Shown in pieces: positions 42,858 through 52,159 of a stretch of DNA of 61,811 nt. Made by a program: the position numbers and the translations under genes. Source of the stretch: CAYLHB01 sp964383505 (lineage in GTDB: Bacteria; Patescibacteriota; Minisyncoccia; Phycocordibacterales; UBA12088); contig CAYLHB010000002.1 of the NCBI GenBank assembly GCA_964383505.1, positions 1-61,811 on the forward strand, read 5' to 3'. The notes beneath the pieces are model-generated. The model searched no databases and was not told where the DNA came from. It worked only from the letters and a program-made list of their open reading frames with translations. Each line of letters begins with the position of its first letter. The stretch's first letter is position 1.

Positions 42858-43742
42858 CTATTCATTCGTGAGCGACCGTCCTGCCTCAAGAAAAGCGTCA
42901 AGTTCACCCCGCTCAAGCACCGCTTCGGTGTTGCTCGTCTCTACGTTGGTACGATGGTCCTTCACCATTTTGTACGGGTGGAGCACGTAGGAACGAATTT
43001 GACTTCCCCACTCTATTTTTCCCGGGTCGGTCGAGAGTTCCGCGAGGGTCTCCTTGCGTTCTTCCTCCATGCGACGAATGAGCTTCGCCTCGATGATCGC
43101 GCGGGCTTTCTCTCGATTTGCCTGCTGGGAGCGCTCGCCGTGCACGTGTACCGAGAGACCGGTGGGGGTGTGGGTGAGGCGCACCGCCGTCTCGCGTTTG
43201 TTCACGTTCTGCCCGCCCGGTCCCGATGAACGGGCAAACTGCACCTCAAAATCCGCCTCAGGTATTTCGAGGGTTGTCTTTTCAAGCACGGGGAGCACCT
43301 CTACGAGCACGAAGGAGGTGTGGCGCTTTGCTGAGGCGTTGAAGGGGGAGATGCGCACGAGTCGGTGCACGCCATACTCGCCCTTGAGGGCACCGTACGC
43401 GGCTTTCGCCTCAACTTCGAGCGAGAGGTTACGGTAGCCACCGTGGTCGTTCTCATGCTCGTGGAGAATGTGGAACCCCCATCCCTTCCTCTCGCAAAGC
43501 TTTGCGTACATACGAAAGAGCATGCCGGCAAAATCCTCTGCATCGTCGCCACCAGCTCCCGAGTAGATTGCGAGCACCGCACGACATCTGTCGAGTGGAT
43601 CGCCGCCGTCCGCCCGCTCTTTGAGCTCCTGCAGCTCACGAATGAGCGCCTGTGCGTGTTGCGAGTCTTTCCAAAAATCCGGCTCACACATAGCCTGTTC
43701 GAGTTCGGCGATGCGGTTTTCTCGTTCATTAGTATTTGTCAT
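42858..43742 (-). CDS. prfB: Peptide chain release factor 2
   Basis: RF2 releases peptides at UGA and UAA. The stop-codon-reading motif SPF is at 132-134 and GGQ at 176-178 (SSGPGGQNVNK). The 294-aa protein is about 70 residues shorter than E. coli RF2 at the N-terminus, and no programmed frameshift site is seen. Its presence means UGA is a stop codon in this organism. Confidence 0.95.
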   Translation of the reverse strand: MTNTNERENRIAELEQAMCEPDFWKDSQHAQALIRELQELKERADGGDPLDRCRAVLAIYSGAGGDDAEDFAGMLFRMYAKLCERKGWGFHILHEHENDHGGYRNLSLEVEAKAAYGALKGEYGVHRLVRISPFNASAKRHTSFVLVEVLPVLEKTTLEIPEADFEVQFARSSGPGGQNVNKRETAVRLTHTPTGLSVHVHGERSQQANREKARAIIEAKLIRRMEEERKETLAELSTDPGKIEWGSQIRSYVLHPYKMVKDHRTNVETSNTEAVLERGELDAFLEAGRSLTNE

Positions 43743-43917
43743 GGGGCTTCCCTTACTACTGCTAGCACCTTCTTTTTAATTTTTCACGTCAAGTCTCTTC
43801 AAAAGAAATCTCCTTATACTTCACATTACGTCCGTGATTGTACCAGAACCGCAGCACCCTGTCTCTTCAAAACATTATTGAGTCCCTACATAGGACGAAC
43901 AAGGCAGTAAGGTGGTC

Positions 43918-44535
43918 CTACTCCGAGGGAGTACGTCGTACATCCTTGCGCAGTACCACCCCATCCGCATCAAGCTCGTAGCAAAGCACTTCTCCTGTTG
44001 CAATCTCAACATCGGCAATTGCCAACTCATCGATATCTTCAAGGTGCTTCACAAGTGCACGTATAGTGTTACCGTGCGCCACAATGAGCACGTTCTCGCC
44101 CCGCACGACGCGCGGGAGCACCTCGCGCTCGTAGTGGGGAACGACCCGCGCGTGCACATCCTTGAGTGTCTCGCCTTGGGGAATCGGTTCATTCCACGCA
44201 CGACGCAAGCGCTGGAACGCCTCGTCGCCGATTTCCTCTTTCACCTGCCACTTATTCTTGCCGGTGTGAATACCGTAGTGTCGCTCGTTAAGTGCGGCGT
44301 GGGGGACATGCTCCACTTCGGTACCGTGCGCCGCAAGCAGCACCTGTGCGGTCTCGTGGGTCCTTCGAAGGAGTGAGACCTGTACGTGGTGTATTGGAAC
44401 ATCTCTCAGTATTTCTCCTGCACGCTGCGCCTCTTCATGCCCCTCAGGAGCGAGCGAGACATCGGTATGCCCTGTCCATAAGCCGAGTTTATTCCACGCC
44501 GAATGCCCGTGACGAACTAGAATGAGGTACGCCAT
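43918..44535 (-). CDS. gpmA: 2,3-bisphosphoglycerate-dependent phosphoglycerate mutase
   Basis: A 205-aa mutase that interconverts 3- and 2-phosphoglycerate. VRHGHSAWN carries the phosphorylated His (H9), ALNERHYGIHTGKNK is the family Glu-Arg block, and VLIVAHGNTIRALV holds the second His. It is shorter than the 250-aa E. coli enzyme in the C-terminal lid region. Upstream (44560-44640) is a GC-rich hairpin without a T run. Confidence 0.9.
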   Translation of the reverse strand: MAYLILVRHGHSAWNKLGLWTGHTDVSLAPEGHEEAQRAGEILRDVPIHHVQVSLLRRTHETAQVLLAAHGTEVEHVPHAALNERHYGIHTGKNKWQVKEEIGDEAFQRLRRAWNEPIPQGETLKDVHARVVPHYEREVLPRVVRGENVLIVAHGNTIRALVKHLEDIDELAIADVEIATGEVLCYELDADGVVLRKDVRRTPSE

Positions 44536-44676
44536 GCACAGCTATGCTACCGGAAGTAGCACACAAGTTCAAACAAAAACAAGTGGAGCATGAAGCGCGC
44601 GGTTTGCCCATTCCCCCTTACGCCGCGCTTCGCGCGGCGCGCATTTCTGACGCTGGGGATTCTCTGACTTTGAAAC

Positions 44677-44752
44677 TGGAGCCGAGACGGAGGATCGAAC
44701 TCCGGACCTCATCCTTACCATGGATGTGCTCTACCAACTGAGCTATCTCGGC
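44677..44752 (-). tRNA. tRNA-Thr (anticodon GGT)
   Basis: The acceptor GCCGAGA pairs with TCTCGGC, the anticodon stem CATCC/GGATG encloses ATGGTAA (anticodon GGT), the T-arm is GAGTTCGATCC, and CCA is encoded. It lies 26 nt downstream of another tRNA-Thr with a perfect 10-bp hairpin (CAAAGAATAC/GTATTCTTTG) between them. Confidence 0.95.
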
Positions 44753-44778
44753 ATGTTCAAAGAATACAGCGTATTCTT

Positions 44779-44854
44779 TGGAGCCGCCTCCGAGGATCGA
44801 ACTCGGGACCTTTGCGTTACGAATGCAATGCTCTACCAACTGAGCTAAGGCGGC
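44779..44854 (-). tRNA. tRNA-Thr (anticodon CGT)
   Basis: The acceptor GCCGCCT pairs with AGGCGGC, loop TTCGTAA gives anticodon CGT, the T-arm is GAGTTCGATCC, and CCA is encoded. The innermost anticodon-stem pair is an A-C mismatch. Confidence 0.93.
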
Positions 44855-44885
44855 ACGTCCATACTCACCAAAAGCATGAACGACT

Positions 44886-46025
44886 GGGTGCTATCCTAAT
44901 ACATTTACGACCGTTACTCAATTTTCTATACGAGATGAGTACATCGGTAACACTTTGGCGGTTTCTTGATAATACGTCCACGGGGCCTCATAGTCGAGGC
45001 TCTGGTGTGGTCGGACGAAGTTGTACTCGATGAGCCACTCGGTCAGATTGTGGTTGAACCGGGTCACGTCATCGGTCATATTGCCGTCGGCAATAAACTC
45101 TCCATGGATGGTGCGGTTGAATCGTTCGTTAACTGGGTTGTCTTTGGGAGTGACCTCACGAGACCAGTAGTCACCGAGGCCCAGAGCCACAATGGCTTCT
45201 TGATACTCTTTCTCAAACTCACTGCCGTTGTCGTGGCAGGTGTTCCGAGATCATAGTCCAAGAGGTACACCATCCGTTCGATGAAGTCCTTGGCGTTCCG
45301 AGAGTGCTTGGTGGTGTACATACGAGCGAACGCTATTTTTGACACAGTATCGATGGCGGTGAGTACGTACCGCTGTTTGCCGTTCCAGTAGAGGACGATG
45401 GTGTCGAGTGCTATGAGGAACTCCGGGAACGGTTGTTTCTTAAGGTCTTTGGTACGTTTCTTTGTTTTCCGTCGTGTACGTTTTGCCTGTATCTTCTTGT
45501 TTCGTGCCGGATTCGGGTACAGGTTGTACTTCTTGATGGTGTACTGAACCTTCCATGAGGACACGGTCGTGTCGTACACGGTCTCGTATACCTTTGCGAG
45601 CTTCACCTTGCCCCAGCGCATGTGTGCACGACGGAGAGCAACGGTACACTCTTCTTCTTGTAATGTTATCTCCCTTTCTCGTACGTGCTTGGGTGCTCGG
45701 CTCGTTTCCTCCAGGGTAGTGAGGTGTGTCTCGTCGAACCGTCCTAGCCAGTGATAGAGGGTCTTGCGCACGATGCCGAAGTGGCGAGCAGTGAGAGATG
45801 TATTGCGCTCTCCCCCGGTCTCGTACCAGATGATCCACTCAAGGCGGTTCCGAGCTCCTTTTGAAAGCTTCTGTGCTACCGCCTGCTTGCGCAGGCGCGC
45901 ATGACGTGAGAGGAGCGTCACTGTGGGTACGAGGTAGTAGCCCACCCTTCTGACGTGTGGTGAAAGGGACATGGTTGTGGTAACGGGGTTGGTAATCATT
46001 ACCGCCAAACTACAGGAAAACACCC
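44886..46025 (-). mobile_element. IS481-like insertion sequence, frameshifted
   Basis: Terminal inverted repeats GGGTGCTATCCTAATAC (from 44886) and, on the other strand, GGGTGTTTTCCTGTAG (ending at 46025) bound a transposase gene broken by one frameshift. No target duplication is clear. Confidence 0.75.
44918..45972 (-). pseudogene. IS481-like DDE transposase with frameshift
   Basis: Reading from MSLSPHVRRVGYY (start 45972), the N-terminal HTH (TARHFGIVRKTLYHWLGRF) and the first catalytic Asp (FLIALDTIVLYW) are in one frame. Around 45240-45250 the frame shifts, and HDNGSEFEKEYQEAIVALGL with the second Asp and NPVNERFNRTIHGEF with the Glu continue in another frame to 44918. Joined, the protein is complete. 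The shift probably inactivates it; programmed frameshifting is less likely because no clear slippery site is seen. Confidence 0.85.
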
Positions 46026-46048
46026 TAAAACTCAGGTTTTAGGGTGTT
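46019..46048. terminator. Hairpin terminator at the IS right end
   Basis: The 13-bp perfect stem AACACCCTAAAAC/GTTTTAGGGTGTT with loop TCAG is followed by TTTT on the minus strand. It would shield the transposase gene from incoming transcription. Confidence 0.7.
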
Positions 46049-46152
46049 ACCGATGTATCTCATCTTCTGCAGGTTATTTCTCAGTGTAACCACTCACTGA
46101 AAATTGTGCCGAATGTTCACGTATCTTTCAAAATGTAGTATGCTCGAGCAGT

Positions 46153-47454
46153 ATGCGCAGAAACATTGTTCATCCAGGCGCTGATGAACTCAGCTACGAA
46201 ATTCGAGAAATAGTCGCGGTGGGTGAGCAACTCAATCGCATGGGGGTTACCCTCTACTGGGAGAATATCGGCGACCCGGTTGCGAAGGGTCGCAAGGTAC
46301 CCCAGTGGATAAAAGACATTGTTTCCGACCTCATAGCTCATGATGACAGCTCGTGGGGTTACTCTCCAACTAAGGGTGTTAAGTCCACGCGGGAGTATTT
46401 GGCCCTGCAAAGAAATAATGAAGGCGGGGCACAGATTACCGCTGAAGATATCCTATTTTTTAATGGTTTAGGAGACGCAATACAAACTTCTTTCTTTTAC
46501 CTCCACCCTTCCGCCCGCGTGCTTGGGCCTAATCCCGCCTACCCTACCCATTCAAGCGCTGAAGCCGCCCACGCTAAAAGCGACCACCTGACCTATGATC
46601 TGGTGCCTGAGCGGGGCTGGCTTCCCGACCTTGACGATATGCGCAACAAAGTGAAGTATAACCCGAACATCGCGGGTATTCTCATCATCAATCCTGATAA
46701 TCCAACTGGCACGGTGTATCCACGCGACGTACTTGAGGGTATTGTTGCTATTGCACGGGAGTTTGGTCTTTTTGTAATGAGTGATGAGATATATGCAAAT
46801 ATCACTTTCGATGAAAACCCAATGGTTCCCCTCTCGCAAGTACTTAATGGTGTGCCAGGTTTTTCAATGAAGGGGCTTTCCAAGGAAGTGCCTTGGCCTG
46901 GAAGTCGGTGTGGCTGGATAGAGTTCTACAATAAAGAGGCCGACCAAAATTTTGCTCGATATGTTAAAGCCTTGAACGATGCAAAACAGCTTGAAGTATG
47001 TTCCACCACTCTTCCCCAGAAAGCGCTTCCCCTAATTTTTTCCGACCACAGATACCCAGCCCATCTAGCTGCCGTGTCCGCTGAGTATGGAGCGAAGGCA
47101 AATATCTTTTATGAAGTTTTTTCAAAAGTTGATGGGATGCAGGTAATCAAACCTAAAGGGGCATTCTACGCCTCACCACTTTTCAGTTCTGGTGTACTTA
47201 GAAACGATCAAACGCTTACTATCGCAGACCCACATGTAAAATCGTACATTGAACAGATGGTGCAGGGTGTACCAAATGACAAACGCTTTGTGTACTACCT
47301 CATGGCTTCCACCGGAATCTGTGTCGTTCCGCTCTCAGGGATGAACAGCAACCTTGAGGGTTTTAGGATGACACTACTCGAACAAAGTGAGCAAGTATTT
47401 CGCGATATGTGCACCATGCTTGCAAAAGCAGTAGCCGATTATATCGCAAGTTGA
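46153..47454 (+). CDS. Class I/II aminotransferase
   Basis: A 433-aa PLP enzyme. NPDNPTG (about 180-186), SDEIY with Asp211/Tyr214, the Schiff-base Lys244 in GLSKEVPWPGSRCGW, and a C-terminal FRMTLL are the family anchors. It resembles alanine/aspartate-type transaminases that act at branch points of amino-acid metabolism; the exact substrate is unclear. It stands alone between the IS and a small minus-strand frame. Confidence 0.88.
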   Translation: MRRNIVHPGADELSYEIREIVAVGEQLNRMGVTLYWENIGDPVAKGRKVPQWIKDIVSDLIAHDDSSWGYSPTKGVKSTREYLALQRNNEGGAQITAEDILFFNGLGDAIQTSFFYLHPSARVLGPNPAYPTHSSAEAAHAKSDHLTYDLVPERGWLPDLDDMRNKVKYNPNIAGILIINPDNPTGTVYPRDVLEGIVAIAREFGLFVMSDEIYANITFDENPMVPLSQVLNGVPGFSMKGLSKEVPWPGSRCGWIEFYNKEADQNFARYVKALNDAKQLEVCSTTLPQKALPLIFSDHRYPAHLAAVSAEYGAKANIFYEVFSKVDGMQVIKPKGAFYASPLFSSGVLRNDQTLTIADPHVKSYIEQMVQGVPNDKRFVYYLMASTGICVVPLSGMNSNLEGFRMTLLEQSEQVFRDMCTMLAKAVADYIAS

Positions 47455-47580
47455 TAAGCTAAGTAATGCGCACGCGACGACCTAAAAAGGGGAGCCAGTA
47501 TAGTTGGAAAAACCCGAGAAATCCTTTTGTGCTCATTAACTCCACATGTAGCATCTTGCTATAATTAGGGGGACATCCTT

Positions 47581-47835
47581 TCAGGTACATACTCTTATTT
47601 TTAAGTGCCAATAGCCACGGTATATATCACTGAGTGCTGTTCTGGCCACTTCTTCATTTTCAGCTTTCATGTTCCGACCGAGAATTTTGCCCTCGGTCAA
47701 CGTTTTTTGTTTACTTCTACGCAACCCTTCTCGCAAACGGTCCTTCGCAGTCTCGACAGCTGAATCATAAATACCTTGTTGATTTTCAAACACTGACCAT
47801 TTAATAGCCTCGGAGGCTTTACCACTTTTTTCCAC
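47581..47835 (-). CDS. Doubtful small hypothetical protein
   Basis: An 84-aa frame from a GTG at 47835, charged and helical (DSAVETAKDRLREGLRRSKQKTL). No ribosome-binding site is clear, and the upstream sequence has a run of A (GGAAAAAAGTGG) that could hide a frameshift. May be the remnant of a longer gene. The flanks 47455-47580 and 47836-47940 show no feature. Confidence 0.3.
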   Translation of the reverse strand: MEKSGKASEAIKWSVFENQQGIYDSAVETAKDRLREGLRRSKQKTLTEGKILGRNMKAENEEVARTALSDIYRGYWHLKIRVCT

Positions 47836-47940
47836 ACTTTTCCATATTTAAGTGGGATACTGAAGGTTCTGCTCCTTCCCCTATTTCGGTCCAAGGCAAC
47901 ATTTAGATACTCGATAAGTGTGCGCAATGGACCCCGCCTT

Positions 47941-48546
47941 CTACTCGACAGTAACTGTCCGACTACCTCCTCCATACCCAGGATATTCAAGCACAAATGT
48001 GTAGGCACCCTTCGGGAGCGGGTAGTCGGTGGCACGGTGGCGTACCTCAAACATGCGAGTTTGATTCCCATTAAGGAAGTATGTTACTCGTTCGTCTGTG
48101 GTGCATTTTTCCTTGGTTCCGCTGTCGTACACGACTGCTCCGTCAGCGGCAAGAATGCGGTACACCACTTGGCACCCGCGCACCGCTTCAAGCTCGATGG
48201 TTGAGGTGCTCGTGTTTTCAACGAGAAGGAGGAGCCCCTCGATGTCTTTTCCCTCCTCGTAGTTGCCGTTTGCGTGTTCTATAAGCTGGGAAACCGTTAC
48301 CGCTGTTTTATCTGCATTGAGTGCGGGCGTTTGCGTCGGGATCGCGTCCTTCGCATCCTCAATGCGCTCAATCATACGCACTAGACTTCGCGCTTTTTCA
48401 TGGAGCGGAGAGGGAATAATACCCCTACTCATAAGCTCCTCCGCAAACCCGCTTAGTGTGTAGAGGCGGAACGTTTGGGCATACACCACACCCGATGTTG
48501 CAATGAGCACACCCACCGTGAGTGCAACAAATGGTACTTTTTTCAT
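47941..48546 (-). CDS. Secreted protein with C-terminal beta-sandwich (BsuPI-like)
   Basis: A 201-aa protein with a signal peptide (MKKVPFVALTVGVLIATSGV, cut near VYAQ). A helical spacer is followed by a C-terminal domain of about 100 residues (LLLLVENTSTSTIELEA, CQVVYRILAADGAVVYDSG, YPLPKGAYTFVLEY) that looks like the BsuPI/immunoglobulin-like fold. Start at 48546. Probable cell-surface protein of unknown role, divergent from the thrS T-box. Confidence 0.6.
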   Translation of the reverse strand: MKKVPFVALTVGVLIATSGVVYAQTFRLYTLSGFAEELMSRGIIPSPLHEKARSLVRMIERIEDAKDAIPTQTPALNADKTAVTVSQLIEHANGNYEEGKDIEGLLLLVENTSTSTIELEAVRGCQVVYRILAADGAVVYDSGTKEKCTTDERVTYFLNGNQTRMFEVRHRATDYPLPKGAYTFVLEYPGYGGGSRTVTVE

Positions 48547-48609
48547 GACCCCAGTATCGCGCAAGAACTCCGGTCTCGCAACCCCGACCCTATGCGAGTA
48601 TAGTATGCT

Positions 48610-48838
48610 CGTGGCACAAGCTATTTTGACAAAGCGATAGCACAGGGTAGTATAGCGCTTACGGAGATTGCGTCGTCTACCACACGACGGCTCGCGCAAG
48701 CGGGCGCCGAAACGCCTAATCCGTACACACAACTTGTAAGTGTCGAAGCACGAGCCTGCTTCGAAAGCCCGGTGGAACCGCGGTCCGTATGATCGTCCGA
48801 GCAAGCACACGAGGAATCGTGTAGTTGCTCGGGCGTTT
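48610..48838 (+). promoter_or_regulatory. T-box riboswitch of thrS
   Basis: The leader of thrS contains the T-box antiterminator core GGTGGAACCGCGG (48771-48783), preceded by paired regions. It ends in a terminator hairpin (11-bp stem CGTCCGAGCAA/TTGCTCGGGCG, 48794-48835, then TTTAATTTA) whose 5' arm follows the T-box, as expected for antitermination by uncharged tRNA. The specifier codon cannot be fixed by eye; an ACC at about 48680 is a candidate. The 5' limit is approximate. Confidence 0.75.
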
Positions 48839-48863
48839 AATTTATCAGTATCCTCACTCTCCT

Positions 48864-50633
48864 ATGTCACTTGAAGAACGAAGGCACACACTTGCGCACC
48901 TGCTCGCTGCGGCGGTGCTCACCCACTACCCCCACGCGAAGCCTACACTCGGTCCCGCAATAGAAAACGGCTTTTACTACGATTTCGACTTTTCAGGGGG
49001 CGAAAAGCCGAGCGACGCGGACCTCCCAAAGCTCGAGAGCACCATGCGCTCACTCCTCTCATCATGGGAGGTCATCGCGGGCGAGACAGTGACAGAAGCG
49101 GTCGCGCGTGAGTGCTTCAAGGGTAATGCATACAAACTCGAGCTTATTGACGAAATAGTCGCGAGGAATGAGCCGCTCACCCTCTACTCATCATGCACGA
49201 CACTGCCCCGCTCCGCATCCTCCGCGAGCTTCACCGACCTCTGTCGCGGTGGCCACTGTGAGCACCCCAAGCATGACATCCCTGCCGATTCGTTTGCGCT
49301 CGACCGCATCGCGGGTGCGTACTGGCGCGGTGACGAGAAGAACACCATGCTCACGCGCATCTATGGCCTCGCGTTTGAAACACGGGACGCGCTTACGGCC
49401 TACCGCACCCAACTTGAAGAGGCGAAGAAGCGCGACCACCGCAAACTTGGGCGCGAGCTCGACCTCTTCACGTTTTCGGAGCTTGTAGGTGCCGGTCTTC
49501 CACTCTGGACCCCGAAGGGAACTATCGTGCGCCACGAGCTCGACCGCTTCGTGTGGGACCTGCGCGCAAAGTACGGGTACTCACGGGTCACCATTCCCCA
49601 CATCACCAAGAAGGACCTCTACGAGACATCGGGTCACTGGGAGAAGTTTGCCGACGAGCTCTTTCGCATCACGACGCGCGAGGGGAAAGAGTACGCGCTC
49701 AAGCCCATGAACTGCCCCCACCACACGCAGATTTTTGCGCGCATGCCACACAGCTACCGCGACATGCCCCAGCGCTACGCAGAGACCACGATGGTGTACC
49801 GCGACGAGCAATCGGGCGAGCTCGGCGGCCTCACGCGGGTGCTCTCCATCACACAGGATGATTCGCACGTCTTCGCGCGTCACAGTCAAATAAAGCAGGA
49901 GTTTTTTGCCATTTGGGACATCGTGGACACCCTCTACACCACGTTCAATTTCACCCTCAAGGTACGCCTCTCCTTCCATGACCCGAATGAAATGGAGAAG
50001 TACCTCGGCACGAAAGAGGTCTGGGAGAGCGCGGAAAACGCCCTGCGTGAGATCGCAAAGGAACGAAACGCCGACTACGTGGAAGCCCAAGGAGAAGCCG
50101 CGATGTACGGCCCCAAGCTCGACTTCATGGCGACCGACTCGCTCGGCAGGTCGCACCAGGTGGCGACCATTCAGTTGGACATGAACCTGCCGGAACGATT
50201 TGATCTCTCGTGTATAAACGAAAATGGCAAGAAAGAGCGCATCGTAATGATTCACTCGGCAATCATGGGCTCAATTGAGCGGTTCTCGGCGGTCCTGTTG
50301 GAGCACCTCGGCGGCGCATTCCCCCTTTGGCTCTCGCCCGTGCAGGTGCGTGTACTCCCCATCGGCGAGGCACACCGCGCGTTTGGGAGCGAGGTCTACG
50401 AGGCACTCCGCGCGGTGGGAGTGCGCGCAGAGCTCGACACGGCGGATGAATCCTTGGGAAAACGTATCCGCGCCGCAAAGCTCGAGAAGCTCCCGTACGT
50501 GATCGTCATTGGGGACAAAGAGGTCGCGGCTCGCGCTATCACCCTTGAAAAGCGTGATGGTACACAAAAAGATGTGCTTTCTGTGGACATGCTTACTGAG
50601 CGAATATTGAGCGAGATATTTACGAAGTCGTAG
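48864..50633 (+). CDS. thrS: Threonyl-tRNA synthetase (no TGS domain)
   Basis: A 589-aa synthetase that charges tRNA-Thr. It begins directly with the editing domain (RRHTLAHLLAAAV, GPAIENGFYYDFDF, then the DLCRGGHCEHP zinc/editing motif). The class II core has PLWTPKGTIVRHELDRF (motif 1), MVYRDEQSGELGGLTRVLSITQDDSHVF (motif 2) and a C-terminal anticodon-binding domain (QVRVLPIGEAH). The N-terminal TGS domain of about 60 residues in long ThrS is absent. Two tRNA-Thr genes lie 4 kb upstream. Expression is likely controlled by the T-box. Confidence 0.95.
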   Translation: MSLEERRHTLAHLLAAAVLTHYPHAKPTLGPAIENGFYYDFDFSGGEKPSDADLPKLESTMRSLLSSWEVIAGETVTEAVARECFKGNAYKLELIDEIVARNEPLTLYSSCTTLPRSASSASFTDLCRGGHCEHPKHDIPADSFALDRIAGAYWRGDEKNTMLTRIYGLAFETRDALTAYRTQLEEAKKRDHRKLGRELDLFTFSELVGAGLPLWTPKGTIVRHELDRFVWDLRAKYGYSRVTIPHITKKDLYETSGHWEKFADELFRITTREGKEYALKPMNCPHHTQIFARMPHSYRDMPQRYAETTMVYRDEQSGELGGLTRVLSITQDDSHVFARHSQIKQEFFAIWDIVDTLYTTFNFTLKVRLSFHDPNEMEKYLGTKEVWESAENALREIAKERNADYVEAQGEAAMYGPKLDFMATDSLGRSHQVATIQLDMNLPERFDLSCINENGKKERIVMIHSAIMGSIERFSAVLLEHLGGAFPLWLSPVQVRVLPIGEAHRAFGSEVYEALRAVGVRAELDTADESLGKRIRAAKLEKLPYVIVIGDKEVAARAITLEKRDGTQKDVLSVDMLTERILSEIFTKS

Positions 50634-50673
50634 TCGCAACTACAGTACCGTTATCAGTAATCATTTAACGTTG

Positions 50674-50744
50674 CGGGCCCACCAGGACTCGAACCTGGGA
50701 CGTCGGTTTTGGAGACCGAAATTTTACCACTAAACTATAGGCCC
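50674..50744 (-). tRNA. tRNA-Trp (anticodon CCA)
   Basis: The acceptor GGGCCTA pairs with TGGGCCC, the anticodon stem TCGGT/ACCGA holds CTCCAAA (anticodon CCA), and the T-arm is GGTTCGAGTCC. CCA is not encoded at the 3' end. Confidence 0.95.
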
Positions 50745-50790
50745 CTGTGCCGTGAGTATAGCACGTCTCACAGGCAGAAGTCCCTGCACA

Positions 50791-50946
50791 TTATTTCTTT
50801 ACCTCCTTGTACTTCACCACTTTACGAACCGTAGGGTCGTACTTGTTGAGCTCCAGTTTCTTTTCAACACGTTTTTTGTTTCGCACATCAAACCGGACGT
50901 GCTTCGATTCTGTGCTCCTAAGTTTTACAATATGATCTTGTGACAT
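50791..50946 (-). CDS. rpmG: 50S ribosomal protein L33
   Basis: A 51-aa basic protein: MSQDHIVKLRSTESKHVRFD, then NKKRVEKKLELNKYDPTVRKVV. It fits the L33 pattern KLRSTESxHxY...KNxRxxxxKLELxKYDPxxRKHV. No Cys pairs, so it is the zinc-free form. The usual neighbour tRNA-Trp follows; secE/nusG are not here. The start at 50946 matches the family length. Confidence 0.93.
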   Translation of the reverse strand: MSQDHIVKLRSTESKHVRFDVRNKKRVEKKLELNKYDPTVRKVVKYKEVKK

Positions 50947-50978
50947 ACCAACACTATAACACATTGTAAAAGATAATG

Positions 50979-52088
50979 CTAGAACTTGGGAATTGAGTAG
51001 TAAGAAATGTGTGGACCAGTTACACATTTCCCATTATTAGAGCCATTACAACTCGGCAGGTAGCAAAGTGTTGCGGTGGGTATACTACCGGTACAACTCC
51101 CGGGTGGTGCAACTGTAAGACCCACAATTTCATACTGCTCCTTTAATTCATTGTACTCCATTATGTTGTTAGTCTCATACACCGCTTGGCCACCTGCCGC
51201 ACGCGCCGCAATAGAAACCATATACTTATCTTGTCCGTTCCAAGTCATATCGATACAGGTGCCGCTAGCATGACAGGAGTCCCCATGCACTCTCGATGGT
51301 GGGTATCCTTCAGTTACAACTATCGAACCACTATTACCCTCAGACAGATCATATAAATATTGCGATGTTGTCATAAGTTGAGAATCTACTCCACTTGGAA
51401 CAATTTGATTAGAATTCTTCAGTGTGATTGGAGTTGCTCCTGTGCCTGTAGGTTGCCCCTGCACACCAACAACTGTGCCGGTCGTACTGTCCAGCACAAC
51501 AGTTGCCCCGAGTTGATTTTGGATGGTAACAAGTTGCAGTGGTGGCGCAGTCGGAAGTGGGTCTCGTTTTTTTACACACACGACACCGGAACTATTGCCT
51601 GCAGAGCAAAGCAGTTCATTCCAAGGTCCCCACTGACTATCGTTGTACACCGCTTTCATGACTGTATCTATAAGCAACCATGAAGCAAGAGTAATAATAA
51701 GCCCAATCAGAGTGTTAAAAAAGATTCTATGCGCTTTCGAAACTGCTGCAGGTGCTCCACCTGCCGTCACATACAGCACCCCTGCGTTTACAAGCAGGAG
51801 TGCCGCAATAGCCATGCCAACCGTGAAGACAAAGTCGATAACTCGTTTTGCTGTTGCAACCATGTCGCAAACCGTACATCCTCCGACTGTACAAACTTCA
51901 TCAGGATCATGTCCACCCCCAACTGATGGGTCTGTACCAGGAACGGTGCGTACATCATTACCACACGTCACTATCGGTCCGATGAAACTAAAACCGCTCG
52001 CTTGTACATACGGTACCACGCAGGTATAGAGTACCAGTGAACACACACACAGTTTAACGAAAACGTTTACCTTCACCATTTTTATCAT
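50979..52088 (-). CDS. VirB2/TrbC-like membrane protein fused to an M15-like peptidase domain
   Basis: A 369-aa protein. The signal peptide (1-31) is followed by a short Cys-containing ectodomain, two membrane helices (about 83-107 and 122-142; FVFTVGMAIAALLLVNAG, TLIGLIITLASWLLIDT) as in VirB2/TrbC pilins of CPR, and the segment MKAVYNDSQWGPWNELLC. The C-terminal part has RVHGDSCH273ASGTCID280M, matching the SxHxxGxAxD zinc motif of VanY/M15 D,D-carboxypeptidases, and a late GPHISYYS that could supply the last His. A peptidoglycan-cutting module anchored by a secretion/pilin-like membrane module is inferred. It shares its N-terminal architecture with the next gene upstream. Confidence 0.7.
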   Translation of the reverse strand: MIKMVKVNVFVKLCVCSLVLYTCVVPYVQASGFSFIGPIVTCGNDVRTVPGTDPSVGGGHDPDEVCTVGGCTVCDMVATAKRVIDFVFTVGMAIAALLLVNAGVLYVTAGGAPAAVSKAHRIFFNTLIGLIITLASWLLIDTVMKAVYNDSQWGPWNELLCSAGNSSGVVCVKKRDPLPTAPPLQLVTIQNQLGATVVLDSTTGTVVGVQGQPTGTGATPITLKNSNQIVPSGVDSQLMTTSQYLYDLSEGNSGSIVVTEGYPPSRVHGDSCHASGTCIDMTWNGQDKYMVSIAARAAGGQAVYETNNIMEYNELKEQYEIVGLTVAPPGSCTGSIPTATLCYLPSCNGSNNGKCVTGPHISYYSIPKF

Positions 52089-52159
52089 ACTAGTTTATGT
52101 GTTTATGTCGCATGACAGTACAATTGAGCAACACCGCACGTCTACGAAATTAGAGAACA

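Noticed and set aside
42858..43742. UGA recoding (as in Gracilibacteria/SR1)
   Set aside because: RF2 is present with intact SPF and GGQ, and several genes end normally at TGA.
44590..44640. GC-rich hairpin as terminator of the tRNA-Thr pair
   Set aside because: The 7-bp stem is perfect but no T tract follows on either strand; it may be only a palindrome.
47697..48071. A 124-aa minus-strand frame
   Set aside because: It overlaps two better frames, has arginine-rich shadow-type composition and no start signal.
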